DNA of 64,000 nt from Actinomycetota bacterium (GTDB taxonomy: Bacteria; Actinomycetota; Actinomycetes; Nanopelagicales; Nanopelagicaceae): positions 62,001 through 126,000 of the forward strand of contig JAPLAW010000015.1 of assembly GCA_026393075.1 (NCBI GenBank), in the 5' to 3' direction. This document shows positions 11,498-19,406 of this stretch, piece by piece. Made by a program: the position numbers and the translations under genes. The number at the start of each line of letters is the position of its first letter. Position 1 is the first letter of the stretch. A model generated the notes under the pieces. It did not search any database. It was not told where the DNA came from and saw only the letters and a program-made list of their open reading frames with translations.

Positions 11498-11508
11498 TCG
11501 AGTGCTAA
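11482..11508 (-). promoter_or_regulatory. CIRCE element (HrcA operator) of groL
   Basis: On the minus strand TTAGCACTC, nine bases, GAGTGATAA: the classical CIRCE repeat with one mismatch in the second arm (consensus GAGTGCTAA). It lies 48 bases before the groL ATG and begins at the predicted transcription start, the usual location for HrcA repression. hrcA itself is not in the window. Confidence 0.9.
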
Positions 11509-11513
11509 CGCCA

Positions 11514-11542
11514 AATCTACGCAGATTATTTCGCCCGCGCAA
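11514..11542 (-). promoter_or_regulatory. Predicted groL promoter
   Basis: Minus-strand TTGCGC (-35, 11537-11542), a 17-base spacer and TAGATT (-10, 11514-11519). The predicted start falls at the first bases of CIRCE. Confidence 0.5.
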
Positions 11543-11600
11543 AACGAGGCCAGGCACAGAATTGGGTTGGATTGAGCGCTTTAGAAGGCTTTGAGCGGGT

Positions 11601-11864
11601 TTAGCGGGCCGAACGAGCCTGTGTGCGGGCCTCACGAAGGCGGCGCAGGCGTTTAACCAGCATCGGTGAGGCAGCTAGGGCATCTTCACGGTCGATCAAA
11701 TCGTTGAGCAGGCGGTAATACTTAGGCGCATCCATATCGAAGAGTTCCTTAATTGAGGACTCTTTGGCACCGGCATAACGCCACCAATTGCGTTCGAATT
11801 CAAGGATCGCCATTTCAAGATCGGTCAGATTTACCGAGACCGAGAGCTGTTCTTGTGCGGACAT
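11601..11864 (-). CDS. DUF3263 protein
   Basis: An 87-residue, helix-rich, charged protein of the actinobacterial DUF3263 family (core ILEFERNWWRYAGAKE and RLLNDLIDREDAL); the family resembles small helix-turn-helix DNA-binding proteins, but the function is not established. The tail is basic (RRLREARTQARSAR). The ATG at 11864 is preferred to a GTG at 11885 because TAAGAT ends seven bases before it, a leaderless layout. It sits between groL and a PLP decarboxylase on the same strand. Confidence 0.75.
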   Translation of the reverse strand: MSAQEQLSVSVNLTDLEMAILEFERNWWRYAGAKESSIKELFDMDAPKYYRLLNDLIDREDALAASPMLVKRLRRLREARTQARSAR

Positions 11865-11915
11865 GAAAGCAATCTTACTTAACACATGTGTAAAAGTGTG
11901 GGAACTTCAAGTGAT

Positions 11916-13262
11916 TTATAACCGCTGCAAAATCAGATCAATATCGCTGAATTTTGTCCACGGGTTGACTATGGCAAATCGCAATATCGGCTGACCATCA
12001 TGAGATGACGGTGGAATAAAACCAACTTGATCAGTTAATAACTCATCACTCCACTTTTGATAATCCGATGCAGCCCAACCAGTGCGAGTGAATGCCACAA
12101 TTGAAAGTTCTGGTTCGCTAAGTAATTTCAAATTTGGATGTTCGCTAACTTTTTGTGCCGCATATTTTGCAACTTCAAGTGATTGTTCCATAGCTTCGGA
12201 ATACGCATCAGTTCCGTGTGCTGCAAGTGAAAACCAAAAAGGTAATCCTCGGGTGCGACGGGTTAAATGAATCGCATAATCCGATGGATTCCAATTTCCA
12301 TCATGCAAAGTGTCTAGGTAGGAAGCATGTTGAGTATGTACTTCACGTGCTAAATCAGGTGACCGATAAATTAATGCGCATGCATCAAAGGGTGCAAATA
12401 ACCATTTATGTGGATCAACAATTAGTGAGTCAGCATTTTCAACGCCATTAAACTTTGAGCGAACTGATAGAGCACATAAAGCAGCTAATCCATAAGCACC
12501 ATCAACATGGAACCAAATCTCGCGAGCTTTTGCAGCAGCACCGATTCCAGCTAAATCATCAATTATTCCTAGATTTGTGGTTCCTGCTGTGGCAACAACG
12601 GCAAATACTCGACGGCCACTTTGTCGGTGCAGCGCATCAATTTCTTTAGCAACCGTTTCACCTTGTAACTTGCCATTGTTATCAACGGCAATCTTTAAAA
12701 CATCTACATCCATAACTTGAGCTGCAGAGGCAATAGATGAATGCGCTTGATCGCTACAAGCGATTACCCAGCGCGTGGTATCTGAGAAATTTTTACGAGC
12801 TTGTGCGCGAGCAACCACTAGCGCAGACAGATTGCCCATCGTGCCGCCCTGCACAAAAACACCGCCAGAACTTTGCGGCAAGCCGGCTAAATCAGCGATC
12901 CAACGCAGTGCTTGATTCTCTGCAAAAACCGCACCAGCACCTTCTTGCCATGAGCCGCCATATAGGGCACTTGCTCCGACTACTAGATCAAAGAGGTTTG
13001 CATATTCACTTGGCGCCGATGGGATGAAAGCTAAATTGCGTGGGTGATCCGTTGAAATACATGCTTTTGCTAATACTGAAGTAAAAACATCGAGTGCTTC
13101 TTTGCCACCTAGACCTTTTGCTGTGATTGTGTTTCCAACTTGAGCAAATAGTTCTGCTTCAGATAACGGACCATCTAGAGGTGGATCACTCTTTAGCCGC
13201 TCGAGGCTATAGGCCAACACTTCATTGGCTAGCGCTTCGACTTCAGGAGTGAACTCATGCAT
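11916..13262 (-). CDS. PLP-dependent group II amino acid decarboxylase family protein
   Basis: Fold-type I PLP enzyme related to aromatic amino acid, glutamate and 2,4-diaminobutyrate decarboxylases. The cofactor lysine follows His in VDPHKWLF, and the other PLP contacts are visible: FVQGGTMGNLSAL in the phosphate loop, DQAHSS with the stacking His, and the Asp of HVDGAYG. At 448 aa it is slightly short for the family. The substrate cannot be told from sequence. It stands alone, with short gaps to its neighbours. Confidence 0.8.
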   Translation of the reverse strand: MHEFTPEVEALANEVLAYSLERLKSDPPLDGPLSEAELFAQVGNTITAKGLGGKEALDVFTSVLAKACISTDHPRNLAFIPSAPSEYANLFDLVVGASALYGGSWQEGAGAVFAENQALRWIADLAGLPQSSGGVFVQGGTMGNLSALVVARAQARKNFSDTTRWVIACSDQAHSSIASAAQVMDVDVLKIAVDNNGKLQGETVAKEIDALHRQSGRRVFAVVATAGTTNLGIIDDLAGIGAAAKAREIWFHVDGAYGLAALCALSVRSKFNGVENADSLIVDPHKWLFAPFDACALIYRSPDLAREVHTQHASYLDTLHDGNWNPSDYAIHLTRRTRGLPFWFSLAAHGTDAYSEAMEQSLEVAKYAAQKVSEHPNLKLLSEPELSIVAFTRTGWAASDYQKWSDELLTDQVGFIPPSSHDGQPILRFAIVNPWTKFSDIDLILQRL

Positions 13263-13294
13263 GCCGAGAGTCTGCCACTAATTAGGAAATTTAG

Positions 13295-14788
13295 TTAACG
13301 AATTTTGCGCTGAGTCTTTTTAACTATGTTGCGCAACATGGTTGGAAATACAAAGGTGTGAAATGGAAGTACTGAATACCAATACAACTGGCCACCTAAA
13401 CCATTTGGCGTAAAGGTCGCCTCTTGTTCGATGTGAGTTTTGCCGTCTACTTCACTCACTCGAAATTCGAGCCACGCTTTGCCAGGTAAGACCATTTCGG
13501 CATAGAGGCGCAAAACAGATTCGCGTTCAATTTTCTCAACCCGCCAGAAATCTAAACTGTCTCCAACTCGTAAATGATCTGGGTCTCGCCTACCTCGACG
13601 TAGCCCAACACCGCCAAACATACGATCGAGTAAACCGCGAGCAAACCAGAGAAAATCCGAGCCATACCAACCATGCTGGCCGCCAATGCCTTCAATAGTT
13701 TTCCAAATCTGCGCCAATGGAATATCGGTTGTAGTTTCGCGGAAATCTTTCAAAGTCATTTCACCCGCCCAGTCGGGATCTCCTTGGGCTTTCTGCCATG
13801 GCGCAGTTGGATAAGAGGCATCAGACCATCTGCTCTCCACTTGGCCATCACTGGTTTTTGAAAGCGCGTAAGTAACTGCGCTCTCAACATTGAGTAATCC
13901 TTCAGGTGGTGGCGGAATCAAATCATTAATGCTTTTCTTTGGATCTGCCACAACTTCGTTGATCAAGGAACCAACGAGTGGTCGAGCTAGCGCAGTCGGA
14001 ACTGGTGTTACTAGCCCAATCCACAAACTTGATAGCTCTGGCGTTAACACTGGGACTTTAATAATCCAGCGGCGCGGCAAGCCAGAAAGTTTGGCAAACT
14101 TTTGCATCATGTCAGCGTATGAAAGTATTTCGGGCCCACCGATATCAAAAACTTGGTTTACTGGAACTTCTAGAGCTGCCGCCCCACGTAAGTAATAAAG
14201 CACATCTCTAATTGCAATTGGGTGAGTTAGATTTGAAACCCACTTCGGCGTAGTCATGACTGGCAGTCGGTGAGTTAAGTGACGTAACATTTCAAAGGAT
14301 GCCGAACCAGAACCAATGATGATTCCGGCGCGTAGTTCTAATACTGGGACAGTGCCAGAAGCAAGTTCCGCACCAGTTTGAACCCGAGAAGCTAAATGCT
14401 GGCTAGATTTCTTATCATTTGCTATTCCACCCAGATAAACAATCTGTGAAATTCCCGCAGCTTCCGCCGCTCTAGCGAAACCACGAGCCATAACTGCTTC
14501 GATATCATCAAAATTCTTACCCAAGTTAATCGAGTGCAATAAATAGAACGCAGTATGAACTCCAGTTAGCGCAGCAATTAAATCAGACTCAGAATTGGCA
14601 TTTCCTTCCACAATCTCCACATGGTTAAACCAAGGTTGACCTTTAATTTTCTCTTTATCGCGGACAAAGACCCGTACCTCTAAATCTTCGTTCAATAAAC
14701 TTCGCACCAAACGACCGCCCACATAGCCAGAAGCCCCTGTTACTAGGTACTTGCGGTCTTTGGTCAGCAGCTCCATGTGATAAACCAT
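13295..14788 (-). CDS. NAD(P)-binding SDR-like protein with DUF2867 domain
   Basis: Two-domain protein: an N-terminal atypical SDR/NAD(P)-binding domain (glycine motif TGASGYVGGRL near the start, then VYLGGI and the ISYADM-like region) and a C-terminal DUF2867 domain (about the last 150 residues, with WYGSDFLWFARGLLDRMFGG and LPFHTFVFPTML). Such proteins resemble NADH-quinone oxidoreductase-like YfcH/NmrA relatives of unknown substrate. The ATG at 14788 is chosen; 14776 is possible, while a GTG at 14836 would abut the ndh start. It is divergent from ndh, 48 bases away. Confidence 0.75.
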   Translation of the reverse strand: MVYHMELLTKDRKYLVTGASGYVGGRLVRSLLNEDLEVRVFVRDKEKIKGQPWFNHVEIVEGNANSESDLIAALTGVHTAFYLLHSINLGKNFDDIEAVMARGFARAAEAAGISQIVYLGGIANDKKSSQHLASRVQTGAELASGTVPVLELRAGIIIGSGSASFEMLRHLTHRLPVMTTPKWVSNLTHPIAIRDVLYYLRGAAALEVPVNQVFDIGGPEILSYADMMQKFAKLSGLPRRWIIKVPVLTPELSSLWIGLVTPVPTALARPLVGSLINEVVADPKKSINDLIPPPPEGLLNVESAVTYALSKTSDGQVESRWSDASYPTAPWQKAQGDPDWAGEMTLKDFRETTTDIPLAQIWKTIEGIGGQHGWYGSDFLWFARGLLDRMFGGVGLRRGRRDPDHLRVGDSLDFWRVEKIERESVLRLYAEMVLPGKAWLEFRVSEVDGKTHIEQEATFTPNGLGGQLYWYSVLPFHTFVFPTMLRNIVKKTQRKIR

Positions 14789-14836
14789 AGACTTAACCCA
14801 TAACTTTTGCAGTTTTGAATTTGGGAAGGAGATCAC

Positions 14837-16060
14837 ATGGCTAAGCCTCGAGTAGTTATTTTGGGTGCGGGCTTCGGTGGTTTAACAGCTGCCCGCGAAT
14901 TAGCTGGCAAAGCAGATGTGACCCTGGTCGATCGCCATAATTTCCAAACTTTTCTGCCTTTGCTCTACCAGGTAGCAACTGCTGGGTTAGCGGCTGACCA
15001 TGTGGCTTATCCAGTCCGAAGCGCACTTCGCAAAAGTGACATTAAATTTCGCATGGGCTCACCTATAGAAATCGATCACAAGAACCAAGCGGTTAAGTTA
15101 GATAGCAGCGAAATTCTTCATTTTGATCACTTAATTTTTGCCTTAGGTTCAGCAACTGCAGATTTCAATATTCCAGGCGTAACTGAGCACGCACTGGGCA
15201 TGAAGAGCGTTGCCGATGCGATCAACATTCGAGCCGAAATTATGCGCCGATTTGAAGATCTCTGTCGCTTTGAAGATGACACTGTTCTTTCTCTAACAGT
15301 GGTCGGTGGCGGACCAACTGGTATTGAGATGGCTGGTGCGTTAGCCGAACTTATTTCTGGGCCGCTTAAGAATGACCACAAACATGCGGCAACACACATG
15401 AAGATTAATTTGATTGAAGCTGGTCCACGTTTGTTGCCTACATTTTCAGCCATGTTATCTGATCGCACTAAAAGAGATTTAGAAAAGATGGGCGTTCAGG
15501 TTTTCTTAAACACTGCCGTAGCAAAAGTCGCACCACGCCAAATCTCAATCAAAGATGGCGCTGATATCCCATCTGAAGTAACTATTTGGGCTGCCGGCGT
15601 GCGCGGTGAGCCGACTGCAGAAGCGCTGAAACTTCCAATTGTTAAATCAAGAATTGATACCACGCCTACGCTGCAGGTTAACCATTATCCAAATATTTGG
15701 GCCATTGGTGACATTGCAGGATTGACCGATGCAAAAGGCAATTTGCTTCCTATGGTGGCACCGGTTGCACTTCAACAAGGTGCTTGGGCTGCAAAACAGA
15801 TTTTAAATCTGAGCAATGGGCGCCCTGCGCAAGATTTTAAATACCGCGATAAAGGTTCTATGGCCACTATCGGCCGTCATAAGGCGGTTGTTGAAGTTAA
15901 AAATCTTAAACTAACCGGAGTTCCTGCTTGGTTTATCTGGATTTTCCTCCATCTCTTCTATCTCTTAGGTGGTCGCAATAAAGTTGGCACAATTGCAGAC
16001 TGGACCTGGAACTATTTAACTTTTGATCGCGGAAATCGCCACATCATGGATATCGCGTAA
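14837..16060 (+). CDS. ndh: Type II NADH dehydrogenase (NDH-2)
   Basis: Single-subunit, non-proton-pumping NADH:quinone oxidoreductase at the inner face of the membrane. The FAD dinucleotide fold is GAGFGGLTAAREL at the N-terminus; the second fold binding NADH is VVGGGPTGIEMAG. The C-terminal segment WFIWIFLHLFYLLGG is a membrane-attachment helix typical of NDH-2. The length of 407 aa fits. A strong ribosome binding site (GGAAGGAG) precedes the ATG. It feeds electrons to the quinone pool. Confidence 0.9.
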   Translation: MAKPRVVILGAGFGGLTAARELAGKADVTLVDRHNFQTFLPLLYQVATAGLAADHVAYPVRSALRKSDIKFRMGSPIEIDHKNQAVKLDSSEILHFDHLIFALGSATADFNIPGVTEHALGMKSVADAINIRAEIMRRFEDLCRFEDDTVLSLTVVGGGPTGIEMAGALAELISGPLKNDHKHAATHMKINLIEAGPRLLPTFSAMLSDRTKRDLEKMGVQVFLNTAVAKVAPRQISIKDGADIPSEVTIWAAGVRGEPTAEALKLPIVKSRIDTTPTLQVNHYPNIWAIGDIAGLTDAKGNLLPMVAPVALQQGAWAAKQILNLSNGRPAQDFKYRDKGSMATIGRHKAVVEVKNLKLTGVPAWFIWIFLHLFYLLGGRNKVGTIADWTWNYLTFDRGNRHIMDIA

Positions 16061-16073
16061 TCGATAACTGCAG

Positions 16074-16847
16074 ATGAAATATTTAAACGTCTCTGGCTAC
16101 CCACTATGGAGTTTTGAGTGGACCAATAATGGCCAAGCCGTACTTCTATTACATGGCGGACTAAGCAATACCGATTCATTCGCTGATGTAATGGTTGCGC
16201 CTCTACAGGATTCATTTTATTTATATGCATACGACCGTGCTGGCCATGGCCGCAGCGCAGACCAACCAGGCAGTTTCCACTTCGATTTTCAACGTGATGA
16301 AGCAATTGCATTTATTGCAGAGGTAATTAAGGAACCAGTTCATTTAGTTGGTTATAGCGATGGTGCAAATATTGCGCTTATGGTTGCTATCACGCGGCCC
16401 GATCTAGTTAAGTCGATTGTTTCAATTGCGGCTAACTTCAGCGCTGATGGGATTGTTGAGCTGCCGGTATTTGATCCCGCTGGAATCAGCGATGAAGAGC
16501 GCACTGAATATGCTTTGATGTCACCTGATGCGCCAGAAACGCTTGCAATAAAGAATGCCAAAATGCACGAGATTTGGAAAGTCGAACCAAATATAGATAT
16601 AGCAGAGATCGCGCAGATCAGTGTGCCAACGCTAGTAATGGCTGGCGATGATGATGTCGTAAAACATTCACATTCGATTGAACTTTATGAGGCCCTTCCG
16701 CTTGGTCAATTAGCCATTGTTCCCGGAACTTCACATGGTTTAGTGAAAGAAAAACCCGAATTTGTTACTGCACTTATTAAAAGTTTCTTAAGTGACCAGT
16801 CTTACCCGATGACTCGACAACCAATTCGCCGCACTAATCCGGCTTAA
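16074..16847 (+). CDS. Alpha/beta hydrolase
   Basis: A 257-residue alpha/beta hydrolase fold protein. The oxyanion-hole HGG is in LLHGGLSN, the nucleophile Ser in GYSDGAN, the acid probably in GDDDVV and the His in GTSHGL, so the triad is complete. No signal peptide, hence cytoplasmic. It follows ndh by 13 bases, probably in the same transcript. Substrate unknown. Its stop shares the TTAA at 16844-16847 with the convergent carbonic anhydrase gene. Confidence 0.85.
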   Translation: MKYLNVSGYPLWSFEWTNNGQAVLLLHGGLSNTDSFADVMVAPLQDSFYLYAYDRAGHGRSADQPGSFHFDFQRDEAIAFIAEVIKEPVHLVGYSDGANIALMVAITRPDLVKSIVSIAANFSADGIVELPVFDPAGISDEERTEYALMSPDAPETLAIKNAKMHEIWKVEPNIDIAEIAQISVPTLVMAGDDDVVKHSHSIELYEALPLGQLAIVPGTSHGLVKEKPEFVTALIKSFLSDQSYPMTRQPIRRTNPA

Positions 16848-17368
16848 CTCTCGATTGGTTCAATCTTGCCGGTTGTTACATTGTAAATTCCACCACTAAC
16901 AATCACATTCTTAGGAATTAGCGGGAATGCGCGGATACGCGCGAGATCCTGACTTAGCGCAGCACGTTGATCAACCACGGTATTGAATTCGAGTGAGCGA
17001 GTATCTACGCCATGTTTTTCTTCGATCATGGCATGAATAACTTCTTCATCCTCTTGGGCCATTCGACAATCAGTGTGGGGCATAACCAAAATACGATCAA
17101 CGCCAAGTAAATAGGTCGCTAAAACTAAAGTACGAAGTACGTCTTGGGTAACGCGAGCCCCAGCATTACGCAAAATTTTGGCATCGCCAGATTTCATACC
17201 AACTACTGAGAGCGGATTAATCCGTGAATCCATGCAGGTAACGATCGCTAAACCACGCGCTGCTCGGCCAGTTAGTTCGCTATATTTAAAACTTTTTGCA
17301 TAATCTTCATTGGCACGCCAAAGGTCATCAAAGCCAGGTTGAAACTCTGGGTTAATTGGTTCGCTCAT
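16844..17368 (-). CDS. Beta-class carbonic anhydrase
   Basis: Zinc enzyme interconverting CO2 and bicarbonate, needed for carboxylation reactions. Zinc ligands C45, H98 and C101 are in CMDSRIN and HTDCRM, with the D47-R49 dyad intact. Length 174 aa fits the short bacterial/plant-like beta forms. The start is supported by TAGACT (17376-17381, minus), which ends seven bases before the ATG, a leaderless layout. No secretion signal. Confidence 0.9.
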   Translation of the reverse strand: MSEPINPEFQPGFDDLWRANEDYAKSFKYSELTGRAARGLAIVTCMDSRINPLSVVGMKSGDAKILRNAGARVTQDVLRTLVLATYLLGVDRILVMPHTDCRMAQEDEEVIHAMIEEKHGVDTRSLEFNTVVDQRAALSQDLARIRAFPLIPKNVIVSGGIYNVTTGKIEPIES

Positions 17369-17413
17369 GATTTAGAGTCTAACAAATAGACACCTGAGCC
17401 GGACTTAAAAAAA

Positions 17414-17488
17414 TGGAGCCCCCCGTCAGGATTGAACTGACGACCTACGCATTACAAGTGCGTTGCTCTACCACTGAGCTAGGGAGGC
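17414..17488 (-). tRNA. tRNA-Thr (anticodon UGU)
   Basis: A complete cloverleaf on the minus strand: acceptor GCCTCCC pairs with GGGGGGC (one G-U), D arm GCTC/GAGC, anticodon stem ACGCA/TGCGT around loop CTTGTAA (anticodon TGT), T arm GTCAG/CTGAC with TTCAATC loop, discriminator T and an encoded CCA (17414-17416). It reads ACA and probably other ACN codons. Seven T residues follow at once on the minus strand (17407-17413), possibly part of its terminator. Confidence 0.95.
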
Positions 17489-17576
17489 CTTTACTTACAT
17501 TGCTGCAAGGGACGTAATTATGGCAGGAGATTGAGAAATTCAGAAATCGTTAACGTTACGCCCAGCAATACCCCTG

Positions 17577-17582
17577 TAGATT
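17577..17582 (+). promoter_or_regulatory. -10 box of ppx, leaderless layout
   Basis: TAGATT followed by exactly six bases and the ATG of ppx at 17589; no ribosome binding site. Consistent with transcription starting at the start codon. Confidence 0.5.
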
Positions 17583-17588
17583 GCGCCT

Positions 17589-18506
17589 ATGCGACTCGGT
17601 GTTCTAGATCTTGGATCGAACACTATTCACCTGCAGGTAGTAGATGCCCATCCGGGCGCACGGCCAAGCCCGACTACAAATCAAAAGGTCGAGCTGCGCT
17701 TAACTGATTACCTTAATAAATCTAATGAGATCACTGAGGATGGAATTGCGCTACTACGCCAAGCGATTTCCGATGCAGTAGATCATGCCCGCGAATTTAA
17801 AACTGATGAGATATTAGCTTTTGCAACATCAGCTATTCGAGATGCGCGTAATGGTGCGCAAATATTGGCTAGCTTAAATGAGGAATTTGGCATTGAGATA
17901 AATATTCTTTCTGGCGATGAAGAAGCAAATATGACTTTCCTGGCTGCTCGTCGTTGGTATGGCTGGTCAAGTGGTCGACTACTAGTAATTGATATCGGCG
18001 GCGGCTCACTAGAAATCGGTTTAGGTGATGACGAAAATCCTGAAGCGACTATTTCGTTACCACTGGGCGCTGCTCGGCTTACTCGAGAATTTTTAGATAA
18101 TGATCCTTACACAAATAAAGAGATTAAGAATTTAGAATCTAGAGTACGTGAGTTAGTAGTTTCAGAACTTCCCGAAGAAATTGTTGAGCATGCCGCTGAT
18201 CAATTTGTGGCAACAAGTAAAACGTTTCGTACCCTTGCCCGGTTAGGTGCTCATTGGTTTAAAGGTGATCCAAATGTTCTAGAGCTAAGCGCCTTAATGA
18301 TGATGATTCCTAAATTAAGTGAGATGACAGATAAGTCTCGCGCAGATCTTCCAGGCGTATCGGCAAGTCGCGCCAAACAAATTACTGCCGGTGCAATTGT
18401 TGCGCGAACCGTAATGGAAAGATTACATATTACTCAGATTCAAATTTGCCCTTGGGCACTACGCGAAGGCATTGTTTTACGCTGGTTAGACTGGATGGAA
18501 CGATAA
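17589..18506 (+). CDS. ppx: Exopolyphosphatase / GppA-family phosphatase
   Basis: Member of the Ppx/GppA family of the ASKHA fold, releasing phosphate from polyphosphate ends or hydrolysing pppGpp. The N-terminal phosphate loop is DLGSNTIHL, the central FATSAIRDA and the second loop DIGGGSLEIGLG are conserved. At 305 aa it is the short two-domain form common in Actinobacteria (Ppx1-like), lacking the C-terminal helical domains of E. coli Ppx. It lies opposite a Nudix-ppk pair, so polyphosphate synthesis and breakdown genes are clustered. Confidence 0.88.
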   Translation: MRLGVLDLGSNTIHLQVVDAHPGARPSPTTNQKVELRLTDYLNKSNEITEDGIALLRQAISDAVDHAREFKTDEILAFATSAIRDARNGAQILASLNEEFGIEINILSGDEEANMTFLAARRWYGWSSGRLLVIDIGGGSLEIGLGDDENPEATISLPLGAARLTREFLDNDPYTNKEIKNLESRVRELVVSELPEEIVEHAADQFVATSKTFRTLARLGAHWFKGDPNVLELSALMMMIPKLSEMTDKSRADLPGVSASRAKQITAGAIVARTVMERLHITQIQICPWALREGIVLRWLDWMER

Positions 18507-18510
18507 ACAA

Positions 18511-19404
18511 TTAAACCGCTGGTGCTTCAATCCAGTCAACCGCAACAACTTCGTCATCGCGATGATGCAAAATAAATGCTTCACCCGGTAATAAATCTAC
18601 TTCGATTTTCTTAAAATTCTTTTTGCCAATCAACTTCTTGACTAATTTAGGCAGAATTGGATTATGGCTGCAAACCACTACATTCAAATCAGGCTTTAGC
18701 AAGCTCCAAACGTAATCAAGTGGTGCATCTTTATCTTTTTCATAACGGTATTCTGATAAATCCTCTGAATAAATCGGGTTCATCTTCAAAGATCTGGCCA
18801 TTGGTTCAATGGTTTCGATACAACGTTGCGCATCGGAGGTATGAATTTCGGTGATGCCGTAATTTTGGTAGATCGAGAGCATACGTTTTGCTTGACGTTG
18901 ACCCTTATTATCTAGTGGGCGATCGCCATCATCGCCTTCCCACTCTTCTCGTCTCAACGCTTTAGCATGTCGAAGCAAAACAATCGGGGTGGTATTTATG
19001 CCGAAACTTTCAAAAAACTTAATTATTTCGCGATCATCATCAACGCTAACTTTTTTCTTAGCATCAGAGACTGAAAGCCAGATAACTTGATCAACTTCGT
19101 GAGTATCACTCGGGCCAGTTGATTTACCAGTTGCTCGAGCAGACCAATAGCGAACTTCTTTTGGAGTTCCCTCAGCTAAATATTTAGCGGTACCAATCTC
19201 AGGACCTAAAACCGGTTCGAATCCAGTTTCTTCCATGGCTTCACGAGCAGCACAAGCCAGGTGGATTTCACCTGGTTCTACTTTTCCTTTAGGCAGAGAC
19301 CAATCGTCATATTTTGGGCGGTGGACTAAAGCTATTTCAGTAGTTTTCTTAGTTACTCGCCAAAGAACGACGCCAGCACCTTGAATAACTTCGGTTTCGG
19401 CCAC
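18511..19404 (-). CDS. Nudix hydrolase fused to SixA-type histidine phosphatase (MutT1-like)
   Basis: Two-domain protein of about 297 residues. The N-terminal Nudix domain has the box GKVEPGEIHLACAAREAMEE followed by TGFE. The C-terminal domain is a histidine phosphatase with LLRHAKA and a second catalytic His in VVCSHNP. Mycobacterial MutT1, with the same layout, acts on oxidised and diadenosine nucleotides. Upstream in-frame codons (ATG 19473) would overlap the ppk end, so the GTG at 19404, 2 bases after the ppk stop, is chosen. Function in polyphosphate or nucleotide pool cleaning is inferred. Confidence 0.82.
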   Translation of the reverse strand: MAETEVIQGAGVVLWRVTKKTTEIALVHRPKYDDWSLPKGKVEPGEIHLACAAREAMEETGFEPVLGPEIGTAKYLAEGTPKEVRYWSARATGKSTGPSDTHEVDQVIWLSVSDAKKKVSVDDDREIIKFFESFGINTTPIVLLRHAKALRREEWEGDDGDRPLDNKGQRQAKRMLSIYQNYGITEIHTSDAQRCIETIEPMARSLKMNPIYSEDLSEYRYEKDKDAPLDYVWSLLKPDLNVVVCSHNPILPKLVKKLIGKKNFKKIEVDLLPGEAFILHHRDDEVVAVDWIEAPAV

Positions 19405-19406
19405 GG

